Below, one piece after another: positions 1 to 10,862 of a stretch of 64,000 nt of DNA. Origin of the DNA: Melieria omissa (Eukaryota; Arthropoda; Insecta; Diptera; Ulidiidae); contig OZ020270.1 in NCBI GenBank assembly GCA_963971225.1, positions 64,608,932-64,672,931 of the forward strand, written 5' to 3'. The stretch's first letter is position 1; every line of letters begins with the position of its first letter. A program made the translations under genes and the position numbers. The notes beneath the pieces are model-generated. The model made no database searches and was not told where the DNA came from. It saw only the letters and a list, made by a program, of their open reading frames with translations.

Positions 1-1251
1 GAACCCAGCTGTGTTAGCTCGTAGATCATATCTGGCTTTCATCTTATCGCTGACCAGTTGGATACGGTCCCTTATAAACTGGTGGATTTCTTCCAGCTCC
101 GATCGCTTATTAACTGCGTAATCAGTCTTAGCGCCTTCCGTCGTGCTGACCACTCCGAACTTCAAGCCAGCAGGCAATCTCAGCTCTGTGCCGAACACTG
201 TTCGGGCTGGAGTGAGTGATGTCGTATCGTGCGGGGCTGACCTATACGCCATCAAGAACAGCGGAATATGCGTGTCCCAATCCTTCTGATTCCTGCCTAC
301 TACTTTCCGCAGATATTCCTCCAGTGTTCGATTGAATCGTTCCACCATGCCGTCGGACTGGGGATGCAAAGGACAGGTGCGAGTTTTCCTTATTCCTAGT
401 AGCCCACACACTTCTTTTAATACAAGAGACTCGAAATTCCGGCCTTGATCCGAGTGCAACTCCAGTGGAACTCCAAATCTGGCCACCCAGTTGTTTACCA
501 ACATTCCCGCGACCGTGATGGCCTCCTGGTTAGGAATAGGATACACTTCGGGCCATTTGCTGAAATAGTCCATTACCACCAGCACATATTTGTTGCCTTG
601 AGTGCTGAGTGGGAATGGCCCGGCGACGTCCATGGCAATTCGCTCAAAGGGCGCTCCCATGTTGTACTGCTGCATGCGGCCCCGAGATCTTCTTGTTGGC
701 CCTTTCGCAGCCGAACATCGATCACAGCTCTTAATCCAATCGGCGACAGACTCCTGGCATCCTACCCAGTAGAATCGCCTTTTTATTTTGGCGACAGTTT
801 TTGTGATGCCTAGGCGCCCTCCGCTGGAGTCGTTATAGTATGCCTCGATCACCTCGTTGATCCTGCATTTCGGGACTACAATTAGGGAATTGCTGGTCCG
901 GCCATCCTCACTCTCCCACTCGCGGTATAGGCAACCATCAGACAGCCGCAGACTTTGCCACTGCGCCCAGTAAGCCTTCGCGATTGGGCTTTCACCGGCC
1001 ATCTCCTGCCAGTCTGGACGTGCGCCTTGCTCCTTGCCTTCAATGATTTTTTTAAGATCCGTATCCTCGCGCTGGTCCTTTTGTATCCTCTCCGCAGACC
1101 ACTCCTCCTCTGGCATAACGCTGACCAATCGCACGTCCACTATCTGCCCTCTGCTTTCGGCTTGCGAACAATGCCTGCATTCGGTTTTGCACGGACGGCG
1201 TGACAAGGCATCGGCATTTCCATGGCTGCTACCCTTGTGATGCTCTACCGT
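1..1251 (-). pseudogene. Integrase of the left Ty3/gypsy element (partial)
   Basis: The same pol frame continues after the stop at 1252. The catalytic core has the first Asp in AMDVAGPFP, the second in LHSDQGRNF and the Glu in GMVERFNRTL, so the DDE triad is present. The zinc-binding region reads YYNDSSGGRLG where a His...His pair is expected, so both zinc-binding His appear replaced (Tyr and Arg), while the CxxC-side cysteines follow normally. The frame is still open at base 1 (KMKARYDLRAN), before the C-terminal DNA-binding part. Confidence 0.85.
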
Positions 1252-2679
1252 CTAGTCGTAGCTCTGCAGTCGCTCGATCCACCGCGCCAACTGGCCTTCC
1301 GGATCTTTAAAGTTCAGCAGCCATTTCAACGCCGCATGATCTGTGCGCAGGCGAAACTTTTGCCCATACAGGTATTTATGGAAGTGTTTCACGCATTCCA
1401 ATACTGCGAGCAACTCCCTCCGTGTCACACAGTAGTTGCGTTCCGGCTTTGACAAAATTTTGCTGCAGTAGGCTATCACTTGTTCTTGGCCAACTATTAT
1501 CTGTGATAGCACACCACCAATACTATGCCCACTTGCATCTGTATCGAGCACAAACATTTCTCCAGCCACGGGGAAGGCCAGAATTGGAGCAGTGCACAAT
1601 TTTTCCTTCAGTCGTGCAAAACCCTGCTCCTGCTCTTCGCCCCACGCGAAGACTTGATTCTTTTTCGTCAGTTTGTGCAAGCTGCCAGCTATGTTCGCAA
1701 ATCCAGGAACGAATCTTCGGTAGTATGTGCACAGGCTCAGGAAACTGCGGAGTTCGTGTAGATTGCGTGGCCGGGGCCACTCCTTCACCGCCGTGATTTT
1801 GCCTTCATCCGTATGTACTCCCCGGGCGGAAACCGTGTGACCCAGATACTTGACCTCCTTTTGAAACAGCGAGCACTTCTTTGGGTTGAGTTTAAGCCCA
1901 GCTTTCTGTATTCGCTCGAATACCTCCTTTAGCTTTCCCAGGTGGTCGTCAAAGCTTTTACCCATCACGATTATGTCGTCCAGGTAGACCAGACATGTCC
2001 GCCAATGCAGCCCTTTTAGCACACGTTCCATTAGCCGCTCGAATGTCGCTGGTGCGTTGCAGAGTCCAAACGGCATGACGGTGAACTGCCACAAACCATC
2101 GCCAACACTGAAAGCCGTTTTCTCCTTGTCCTTGTCTGCAAGCTCCACCTGCCAATAGCCGCTGCGTAAGTCGAGTGTGGAAAACCACTGTGTGCCTGAC
2201 AGTGTGTCCAGGGTGTCATCGATCCGAGGTAGTGGATAGCTGTCCTTTTTAGTCACGTCATTGAACTTTCAATAGTCCACACAAAATCGGGTACTCCCAT
2301 CCTTTTTCTTGACTAGCACGACCGGCGAACACCAAGGGCCTGACGACGGCTCTATGACCTTTTCTTTATGTATGTTTTCAATCAAATTTGTGACCTCCTC
2401 CCTCTTGGCCAGAGGAACTCGTCTTGGCGGTTGGCGGATTGGTTTCGCACTTCCGGTGTCGATGTTGTGTTTCACTATAGCTGTTCTTCCGCCCGCTTCC
2501 GTTGCAAATATTGACCCGTAGTGCTGTAGGAGTGACCGTGCCTTCTGTTTCTGCTCGGTTCTGCGGTATGGCTTCCATGTTAGAACCGGTTTTCTTACTT
2601 CCTCCGGGTGGACTGCTTTCGCAATTGACAACTGCTTCAGCCTCTCTACACTCGCCAATGACCGCATCTTTTCCGACAT
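1252..2679 (-). pseudogene. pol: Reverse transcriptase and RNase H of the left Ty3/gypsy element
   Basis: RT motifs appear in order: SPVVLVKKKDGS, FSTLDLRSGYWQV, MPFGLCNAPATF, the catalytic YLDDI, and a LGH-type thumb, then an RNase H with VLDTDASGHSIGGVLSQ, RRELLA and RTDHAALKWL. Two stops interrupt one continuous frame. A TGA at 2266-2268 falls where an Arg codon is expected after CVDY, a one-base CGA to TGA change. A TAG at 1252-1254 falls in the linker just before a HHKGSSHGNADALSR motif. Other than these the domain is well preserved, suggesting modest age. Confidence 0.92.
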
Positions 2680-3229
2680 ATCTGGGTGTGTTCAGTGGGT
2701 TGAGTATCCTGACTGGTATTTTGCCATTTTTGGGTTCCACTAATGTACGTCCGATAACTATGTTGTCGTATCCTTGTTTTGGCGCTTCTACAACCCACAG
2801 CCGACCTGTCCCATCGTCCTCGTCCACCTTTGCCCACACAATCGCCTCGGAATTCGCTGGTATCTTCTGGTGTTGACACGAGACAACTTTCCTTACCGCA
2901 ACGCTTCGCTCATAGCCAGTGTGCAGGGGGAATTCAACGTTGGCATACCTCAGCACATTTTCTTTCAGGTCCAGCGTAAACCCGTGCCTAATCATGAAAT
3001 CCACGCCGATAATCACGTCGTCCATTATATCCGCGACGATGAACTCATGCTCCAGGCTGCTGCTGCCGATAGAAATTGTTTTTGTTACTTTTCCTCTTAC
3101 CGGCGCACGCTCGCCAGTCGCAGTCCTTGGCTGTATGCCATGCAGCGGTTCCCAGTTCTTCAGAAGCTTCCTTTTTATGATCGAATATGACGCTCCAGTA
3201 TCCAGTGTCAACACGAACAAAATTTTCAT
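2378..3229 (-). pseudogene. Retropepsin-type protease of the left Ty3/gypsy element
   Basis: An aspartic protease active site LDTGASYSI is near the start, with a later DVIIGVDFMI motif corresponding to the ILG-type second motif. These are the marks of a retroviral-type protease that processes Gag-Pol. The frame reads sensibly to about 2640 (GKDAVIGEC). The continuation into RT is in another frame, so an indel lies near 2560-2640 and the last part of this frame is noise. Confidence 0.82.
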
Positions 3230-3322
3230 CTATCTTTCCTTCAATCCGTTTCAGCTGTGAGACAAGGACGGTGGGGCAGCGGGTTGTGGGGATCAGCTCA
3301 CGCCCCTTTGGGCTGACCCGTT

Positions 3323-3619
3323 TTAGTTTAACGAGGGCTCGGCCTCAGCCCTGCGCTTGTTGGCTGAGCCTCGATCGTCAGTATCCCTCGCTTCAGGCGA
3401 TTGCGATCGAGAACGGGAACGCCTCTTTCGTTGGCGGCAGTCTCGTGATATGTGACCCTGCTTGCCACATGTCCAGCAAACAACTTTAGAGGAGACAACC
3501 CGTGGCCTGCCCGGTGTCTCAGAGCTTATGGCCTGGATCGAAATGTCGTTGTCCGGCTGGATCTGGCGTATCCTTGCATGCCGGTGCATACCGAGTGCTC
3601 CGAATCCATGCCGCTTCAT
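3323..3619 (-). pseudogene. Nucleocapsid zinc-knuckle segment (CCHC)
   Basis: The frame contains one CCHC knuckle, CWTCGKQGHISRDC, followed by a basic Arg/Ser-rich tail, typical of the nucleic-acid-binding end of gag. It lies in the frame of the protease rather than that of gag, and is followed by an in-frame stop at about 3323 before the protease begins. Confidence 0.8.
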
Positions 3620-4820
3620 ATGTCATCGCGCTGGTCACCGTCTCCTTAAATGTCGGCTTGCCCATCATCAACGCACTGCGACGTGTTTCTGGATCATGAA
3701 GACCTTCAATAAACGACTCAATCTTCATCCTCTCGAGATCATCAGCTCCGAATTTTGGGTAGCACAACTGTACGAGCCGCTCAATGTCTGCTGCATATGT
3801 CTGCATCGCCTCGCTGGCTCTCTGCCTGCGGTTCTTCAGCTCACAGTAGTACAGCGTATGGTTGTGCTCGTTGCTGTACTTCTCTGCCAACGCTCTCATG
3901 ACGGCCTCGTAATCACTTCTCGAACGTTCCGGAACTGATTTCATTACCTCAGCCGCAGGAGCTTTCAGCGCCAGAGCCAATCTCCGACCCTTCCTGATAT
4001 CGGTCCACTGATTTTCCAAAGCAGCCAAGTCGAATTGCAGTTTAAATGTATCGAACGGCGTAGCACCATCATAAGTAGGCACTTCTGTTCGGGTGGCGAA
4101 ACTTTCCGGAACCGGCGGCAAACATTCTCGTGGCTGTACTTCTCTAAGCCGCTCGTCGATTTTTCTGTTTACCGAATCCTCCAGACTGTCAACTCGTTTG
4201 TCTAAAAGTTCTACTCGCGTCTCCAGGTGCTCAACTTTCACATTAATCCTGTTCGAAATCTCTTCCACTTTCTGCTCCAAGCGCGCAGAATTTTCCTGAA
4301 GCTTGCTGGACAACTCGCGATTCGCATTTTCAAATTTTTCCGCATTTTCCTGGAGTTTTGTTTCCATTCGCTCTGCTATTTGCGCCGAGAGTTCCTGATT
4401 CGTGGCTTCCAGTTTCGCTGCCGTTTCACGATTCGCCGTTTCAATTTGCGCCGACATGCCCTTAAGTGCAGCCATTAGCTGGCTCATGTCCAAGGCTTGT
4501 AGTGGCGCAGCCGCTGCAGCCGTACTTTGCATCGACGCAGGACCCGCAGGCGATTCCTCCACTTTGGCCGACGCCTCTTGTTCCTGCGTTCCGAACTCGT
4601 GTGCAGCCCAATCGATGCCTCGTGATTTGCACGCCTCTCGCAAGCGCAGCTGCAACTCCACCTTTCCGCCAGCAGTCGGCGGAGTTAACACAGACCCTTG
4701 CGCTGCCACTGCTGCTTTTATACCAGTTTTCTTATCGCGCCGAAGTTTCTTGCAACTTCCAATTGGAAAGCGCTCGACCATTCTCGCACAGCCCATTTCT
4801 TCGAGAACCATCCTTGCCAT
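3519..4820 (-). pseudogene. gag: gag of the left Ty3/gypsy element
   Basis: This 433-residue frame starts at the ATG at 4820. It has a long heptad-rich coiled-coil segment in the middle (ENANREL, RLEQKVEEI, LEDSVN patterns) followed by a Ty3/gypsy gag core: a PTYDGATPFDTF motif, an AEKYSNEHN segment, and a FIEGLHDPETRRS motif near the C-terminus. Such proteins form the retrotransposon particle. The zinc-knuckle part that normally follows is in a different frame just downstream (3619-3323), so either the element uses a frameshift or this copy has an indel. The open frame itself is undamaged. Confidence 0.85.
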
Positions 4821-4860
4821 GTCGGACTATACCAAGCGAATATACCTATACCAGTTTTGC

Positions 4861-5130
4861 TGTACTTGAAAGTGCATGCCTAAAAGTATGCTTGCAAAAG
4901 CGTTCATGCACAGCACAGAGTGCCTTTTCGTTTCACTATTATATAAAAACAAGTGTGACGATTTTTGAGCCACAATCAGGCAAAACCACTGAACCGATTT
5001 AGATGAAATAAGCACCAAACAATATTTTATGTGGGGCAATTGTACATAGGCTATATGAGATTGACCACGCCCCCTTATTACGCCCACTATGGTAAGCTTT
5101 TGTAGGGCAATATGGGTATCAAACGATTCA
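4861..5130. repeat. Non-coding repeat sequence shared with 10863-11100
   Basis: No gene is visible. The phrase GGCTATATGAGATTGACCAC and the following GCCC-rich stretch and GGGCAATATGG recur, diverged, at about 10973-11075 on the other side of the Jockey element. The Jockey element therefore seems to have landed inside a pre-existing interspersed or tandem repeat. Confidence 0.5.
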
Positions 5131-5288
5131 GCGTGTCATTGCGGCAAACATAGGCTATAATAGGATATTATATCAATTCGTTCGTGAGCCATCGTGCCGT
5201 GCGGACGTGTTTTTCCTAATCTGTCTGTTGATCATAATTATACAAACACTCGTGCTTTAGTGGGTCGATCATCCTGCTGATTATCGTC

Positions 5289-6515
5289 ATGCCATGCGTA
5301 TGTGGCCTTAAGTTCGACCGTGGCTAGCTTAAAGTACAATGTGCCAAGTGCAGTGACATTTTTCATCCAAAATGTGTAAAGTTATTATCAGTCGACATTG
5401 AATATATGCAAAAAGTGAACAAGCCATATTGTTGTACTCAATGCACAAAAGCGCGCATAAATTCTATTCTATCGTCTCCTCGCTCAACAACTCCGCCAAT
5501 AGATAGTGTATCGGCTACCAACAACTCAGCTTGTTCGCTGCCACCTGCTTCGGCTCCCGAGAGAGCCTATCCGCCACCTGAGTGCGACGCGATAGAAATC
5601 GCCTTGCAAGCTGTTCTCCAAGAGGTTAGATCTCTTCGATCTGATCACGAAAAAGCGACCGCAATAATTAATTCTTTGCAAAGCGACAAGGAACTTCTGA
5701 TTAAAAAAGTTGAAGATCTGCAACTAGAAGTACAAGCTGTTTGTCGTTTACTTTGTGAGCATGCCGATGTCGCTGCTACAATCCTCACCATAGCTAGTGA
5801 CATTAAAGATCTTCGGAATGATCTGAATAACATGCATTCTAACATTTCTGCAACCTCAAAACACAATAAGCGGGCGCCTGCTCTGGGCTCAACGACACCA
5901 GTTCTTTCCTCTGCTCCATCTATCTCTTATGCTGCTGCTGCTGCCGCCGCTGCCACCACTACAGCCCATGCTGCCGATGCCGTTAACATTTCTTCTGCGC
6001 CGCCAACGTTGCTGCTATCCCATAGCAACCAGACAGCACAGCTGAACAACGATGACGTCTTCATAACTGCTGGCGCTAAGAATAAAAGAGCAAAACGGAA
6101 TGCGAATAACACTGTTGTTGGCCGCAATGCAAGCCGCGAGTTGGATGTAATTGTCAATCTAAAGTGGGTACATTTGTCTTATTTCAATCCCACTGTGACC
6201 ACTGAAAGCATTATTGACTACGTATATACTCATGCTGCTATAGATAAGAGCGATCTTTCATGCTACATTTTAGTAAAGAAAGACTCTGTAATTGAAGCAC
6301 TGAAGAGAGTATCGTTCAAACTTGGCGTAGCAGAAATGTACTACGACAAAATCTTCGACCCTTCTCTTTGGCAGGAGAATATCAGAGTACGGCCGTTTAA
6401 AAATTTTCCAAGAGAAGAGGCGAAACCACTGCAGTCCAAGCGTGCACTGACGCTGTTATTAACTCTACAAATGCTACAGAATCCCTATTGTATTATCAGA
6501 ATGCTGGCGGGATAA
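5289..6515 (+). pseudogene. Jockey-type ORF1 with an N-terminal PHD-like zinc finger
   Basis: The longest uninterrupted frame starts at the ATG at 5406, but the same frame extends upstream to an ATG at 5289, broken only by a TAG at 5325-5327. Read from 5289, the first 60 residues give a CVC, CAKC, FHPKC, CCTQC spacing that resembles a PHD finger (C4HC3). After it come a Ser/Pro-rich linker, a coiled coil (about genomic 5600-5850, SLQSDKELLIKKVEDL), an Ala-rich run and a basic C-terminal region. ORF1 proteins of this group bind RNA. Because the zinc finger is conserved across the stop, 5289 is the more likely ancestral start. The last 20 or so residues overlap ORF2. Confidence 0.72.
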
Positions 6516-9500
6516 GAACCCAAATGCTACCGCGGCTGCTTTTTTCTTCATCGTCTCTCTACGATATCATAATTTTAACAGAAACTTGGCTCTCTGAATG
6601 CCATCATACCGTCGAAATGTTCGATTGCCAACTATATAATGTATTTCGCAAAGACAGATGCTACCGCACTACCGGTCTCTCTAAAGGCGGCGGCGTACTT
6701 GTCGCTGTTCGTTCGAGTTTGCCTAGTACGCAAATTACCCTATCCTCTGATACGTGCTTGGATCAGGGTCTTTTAGATATTGATCAAATTATTGTTAAAA
6801 TTGTCATAGAAAAATCTCATGAATTGTTCATATCTGTAAGTTACATTCCACCATTAAGTCCAAGCGAATTGTATAAAACGCATATAAGTAACTGTTGCAC
6901 TATATTAAATAATCTAAATCACAATCAGCATATCATAATATTGGGTGACTTCAATTTACACAATGTTAATTAGTGTTTTGATGATTATGCTAAGCAATTA
7001 TTACCATATAACGTATCAAGCGAGAGTGAATGCGAGGTACTCGACACTTTTGCTGAGTTTAATCTCTGTCAGATTAACAGTGTTCATAACGACATCAATC
7101 GTATACTGGATTTAGTTTTTATAACCAGCGATCTAAAATCTGATGTCGAGCCCATTTCGTCACCCCCTCTTCCTAACTCTATCCACCATAAAGCATTATG
7201 TGTGAGCTTTAAACTTATAAACTATATCAAATCAGTCATTAATTCTCGTAAGAACTATAACTTCATTAAAGCCAAATTCAATGACATTTCGCGTTCATTA
7301 AATTCAGTTGATTGGGAATCTGCCCTAAACAAGCCCCAATTATCACAAAGCCTACTACGTACTTCGAGACAATTTTAAGGCGGCCATTGATACGTTCGTT
7401 CCTATTGTACCAGTAAAGAGTCTTTCCAAGCCGATCTGGTATAACTCTAGACTTATAAATCTCAACAATAAAAAAACCAAAGCATACAAACTGTATCGCA
7501 AATCAAGCAAACATTTATAACTTTTTGAAATTTACAGTCGGTTGCAAAAAGAGTTCGATACTCTGAACAAGTTCTTATATCAGCACTATATCCTTAACCC
7601 TTTCGGTACTTCTTTTTTGTTTGTAACTTTAAAAATCATTCTTTTCCATTTTATTACTGTTTAAGCCTACATAATGAATAATCGAAAGTTATTTTTTAAA
7701 ATATTGTTCGAAAAAGTGGTTTTTGGGCATCATGCCATATGGCTTAGTAAGAAATAAAAAACATCGTACAGCCTTAGTGAACTTTAATTGGGATCTAACT
7801 TTTTTTACACTTACTAAAGCAATAAATACCTACTAGATTACTTACATAAACCTATGAAATAAATTAATTTTTGTAATAGAATAAATAAAAGTGCGAAGTG
7901 ACATCTTTTTGTAAAATACGCAGCTCGATAGGACTGCGCACTTTCTGAACCCCTAAAATTTACTTGGTACACTAATCAAAATATTTGTTTCATTATTTGG
8001 TATAAAAACCTTCAGAGAAAAATACAAAAATATAAAAATATAGTATCCATAAGTTTTTGACTTAAAACAGGCAATGAAAAGAGGCTATGCCATATGGCAT
8101 AGAATAACCGAAAGGGTTAATGTAGAGAGTGAAATAAGGGCAAATAGTAAGCGTTTTTGGCAGTTTATAATCAGCAAAAAGAAAGACAATGGAATCCCAG
8201 ACATGATTATTATTTGGGAGAATCATCGTCGGGTATTCATAAAATTTGTAACTTTTTTACATCTTTCTTTCGATCAGTTTATGTCCCTCAATCTGGAATC
8301 GAAATTGACAATAACACAGATAGCAAAGCATTTGTCTTTAAAGGTTTACATCTCTCAGTTGAAGAAGTTTTAGGTGGCCTTTCGACCTTGCCAAACAACC
8401 CAGCTTCAGGAGAAGATGGTTTTCCACCTATTTAATAAAAAATTGTGCACAAGCCTTAGCCCTACCATTGTCAATAATCTTTAACGAATCCCTGCGGCGT
8501 GGGGAGTTTTTACAGGACTGGAAAAATTCCTTTATTATGCCTATCAATAAGTCTGGGAGCAAGTTGGACATTTTAAATTATCGTCCGATCTGCAAAATCT
8601 CAAGTATACCTAAACTTTTCGAGAAACTTGTTTATGATAAGATTTTCTTCCATATTTCAGAGCTCATATCGGCTTTATAAAGGGTAAATCCACTTCTAAA
8701 AACTTGGCCTTATTCTCTAATTTTCTCTTAAAACAATTCGAAACAGGTCAACAATGCGACGTCATATTTACCGACTTTTCGAAAGCCTTCGACAGGGTTA
8801 GTCACAAAATTCTTCTTGCAAAGTTGGAATCAATTTGATTTCATTCAAGTATGCTTAAGTGGTTTGCATCGTACCTAACCGATAGGACCCAATTTGTTCG
8901 TATAAACAATACAAAATCGGATATCATTAACGTTACCTCAGGTGTGCCTCAAGGCAGCTATCTTTGGCCGTTACTTTTCCTGATCTTTATTAATGATATT
9001 CCGGACGTCTTCTTCACATCGCGTTGTCTGATGTATGCAGATGACTTGAAAATATACAGTCGCATAGAAAACGTATCTGACTGCATTAAACTTCAAGAGG
9101 ACTTATCAAAACTGCATTCTTGGTGTGATGCTAACTCTTTGCCACTTAATGTTGGTAAATGCCAGTGTCTGTCTTTCAGTAGACGTAAAGTCGCGATTAA
9201 TTTCCATTACAAGATAGGCACTTTTACCCTTAAAAAAATTTACGAAAAGAAGGATTTGGGGGTCATCTTCTCCTCGAAAATGTCCTTTTCCAAACATATA
9301 GACTTTATGATTACCAAATCTAGGTCCATGCTCGGCTTTGTAATGAGAAATTCGAATGAATTCCAGGATGTTTTTACTCTCAAGAGTTTGTATTTTGCAT
9401 TCGTAAGATCGAACCTAGAATATTGCAGCATCTCCCAAATGATGCTCCATTCTCCATTCCATTCTATTCGGGTTATTCCTTAAGGATCGAGAAGATTCAG

Positions 9501-9812
9501 AAACGCTTTACTAGATATGCTATTCACTCTCTCCGTTGGAAAAGTATTATGCCAGAATATATAAGTAGATGCCATATCAAATGCCACTTCTTGCTTGAGT
9601 TAATACTTTTCAATTGTCCTGCACGTGGCCTCAGATTTAGCAACATGTTCTACATACCTTGTCATAAAACTAACTTTAGTCTTAACGAACCGCTTACACG
9701 CTGCCTAAGGCAGACAAACCAATTCTGTAAAAATTTAGATATATTCTGTAATTCTAGAGAGAGTTTTAAGTCTAAACTAATTCTGCTGTCACATTTGTTG
9801 AGTTCCGATTAA
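6488..9812 (+). pseudogene. Jockey-type ORF2: AP endonuclease and reverse transcriptase
   Basis: The N-terminal part (6488-6973) is an AP-like endonuclease: YYQNAGGIRTQ, ILTETWL with the catalytic Glu, and ILGDFNLH. A stop at 6971-6973 follows, then the same kind of sequence continues (RILDLVF, near 7100) to the MITE at 7598. Beyond it the RT runs in pieces: NYRPI near 8580, FTDFSKAFDRVSHK near 8770, SGVPQGS near 8940, the catalytic YADD near 9035, and a C-terminal thumb/tail to 9812. Stops occur at about 8433, 8678, 8836 and 9481, with frame changes at several. The enzyme would nick DNA and prime cDNA; this copy cannot make it. Confidence 0.85.
7598..8116. mobile_element. piggyBac-like MITE, 519 bp, TTAA target
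   Basis: The ends are perfect 10-bp inverted repeats, CCCTTTCGGT at 7598-7607 and ACCGAAAGGG at 8107-8116, flanked by TTAA at 7594-7597 and 8117-8120. Removing the element plus one TTAA restores the Jockey reading frame exactly across the site. A palindromic GCCATATGGC motif occurs near 7735 and again near 8087. There is no transposase ORF, so it is non-autonomous. TTAA duplication is the hallmark of piggyBac-type transposition. Confidence 0.9.
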
Positions 9813-9843
9813 TTGTAATTAACATATTTGTGTACATAATATA

Positions 9844-10790
9844 CCTTGTGACCGAAAAGTTTCCGGAAATTTTAAATAAAACGCAAAATTCTTAATCTTC
9901 ATCAAAATTTATTTTATCTCCTTCAAAATATGCTCCCTTAGAAGCGATACACATATGCCAACGTTTCTTCCAATCATCAAAACATTGTTTATAGGCGCTT
10001 TCCGGCATGGCTTTGAGTTCCCTCTGCGAATTCTGTTTTACGTCTTCTATGGATTCAAAACGCGTTCCTCTGAGTGGTAATTTGAGTTTGGGAAACATGA
10101 AAAAGTCACACGGTGCAAGATCAGGTGAATACGGTGGCTGTTCGATGGTATTTATTGAATGTTTGGCCTTAAAATCGTTGATAATGTTGGCTCGGTGCGA
10201 GGGAGCATTAAACGTCATGAAAAATCCATGAATTATCCTTCCACAATTGAGGCCGTTTACGGCGGATATTTTCACGCAAACGTCTTAAAACAGTTAAATA
10301 ATAGTCTTTACCGACTGTTTGTCCTTAAGGGACGAATTCATGATGCACCACACCACGAATATCGAAGAAAACAATCAGCATTACCTCGATTTTCGAGCGA
10401 CTTTGGCGTGGTTTTTTCGGTTTCGGCTCGTCTTTTCCTCTCCATTCCGATGATTGTTGGCTTGTTTGCATGTCGTACTCGTAGACCCATGTCTCGTCAC
10501 CAGTTATGATGCATTCCATGAAAGTTGGATCGGAATTGGCACGATCAAGCACGTCCAAAGAGACCTGTTCAAGGTACTCATTTTGAAGAAAATTCTCAAC
10601 AAAATCGCAACGCACTACTGAGGTGAACTGGTTTCAACAGCTGCCGTAAACAAACTGTCTGACAGATCGCGCTCATTTTTGGCATAGTAATTAAGGACAG
10701 TGCTACCAACCTACAGAAACTTAAAATATCGAAAAATATACAGCGCGCGAATTTTAAATGAGAATTTCCGGAAACTCTTCGGTCACAATG
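9844..10790 (-). mobile_element. mariner transposon, 947 bp, deleted copy
   Basis: Inverted terminal repeats of about 28 bp begin CCTTGTGACCGAAAAGTTTC on the left and, as the complement, CATTGTGACCGAAGAGTTTC on the right. They are flanked by TA dinucleotides at 9842-9843 and 10791-10792, the mariner target duplication. The element sits in the 3' UTR of the Jockey element. At 947 bp it is shorter than the usual 1.3 kb; the transposase N-terminal DNA-binding region is missing. Confidence 0.93.
9892..10615 (-). pseudogene. mariner transposase fragment (DD34D type)
   Basis: The first catalytic motif ITGDETWVYEYD is clear near 10475, and the last is YSPDLAPCDFF near 10095. The second catalytic Asp (HD, near 10222) is in another frame from the following NAPSH, because four extra bases (gttt) lie between them; with those discounted the spacing from the second to third Asp is 34, the mariner DD34D signature. 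The two open pieces are 10615-10325 and 10275-9892. The helix-turn-helix N-terminus is absent. The protein would cut and join transposon ends; it is not functional here. Confidence 0.88.
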
Positions 10791-10862
10791 TATATAATTT
10801 AGCTTTTAGTAATCTATCGGAGTTGTACTCTAATTGATGAATTTAAATAAATAAATAAATAT

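Larger units (their letters stand above)
1..4860 (-). mobile_element. Ty3/gypsy LTR retrotransposon, broken, cut by window edge
   Basis: Gag, nucleocapsid, protease, reverse transcriptase, RNase H and integrase follow each other on the minus strand in the usual Ty3/gypsy order, and there is no env. Gag lies at the right (4820) and the integrase C-terminal region runs to base 1, so the 3' end and 3' LTR are outside the window. I could not find a 5' LTR upstream of gag (4821-5130), so the left end of the element may be lost or diverged. The coding region changes frame between gag and nucleocapsid and between protease and RT, and carries two in-frame stops in pol, so this copy is dead. Lineage within Ty3/gypsy is not assigned. 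Confidence 0.9.
5131..10862 (+). mobile_element. Jockey-type non-LTR retrotransposon, full-length but broken
   Basis: Two overlapping reading regions (an ORF1 with zinc-binding and coiled-coil parts, and an ORF2 with endonuclease and RT) are followed by a 3' UTR and a short AAAT-type tail at about 10843-10862. The 5' end is not sharp; I place it near 5130 where the flanking repeat ends. A TTAA MITE (7598-8116) splits ORF2 and a mariner (9844-10790) splits the 3' UTR. ORF2 also has several stops and frameshifts. A related element, in reverse orientation and with a TTTA-type tail, lies at 46121-47966. Confidence 0.85.

Noticed and set aside
9892..10275. Mariner transposase lacking its second catalytic Asp (Phe in its place)
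   Set aside because: On checking the other frame, the Asp codon is present; four extra bases shift the frame right after it, so it is a frameshift and not a substitution.
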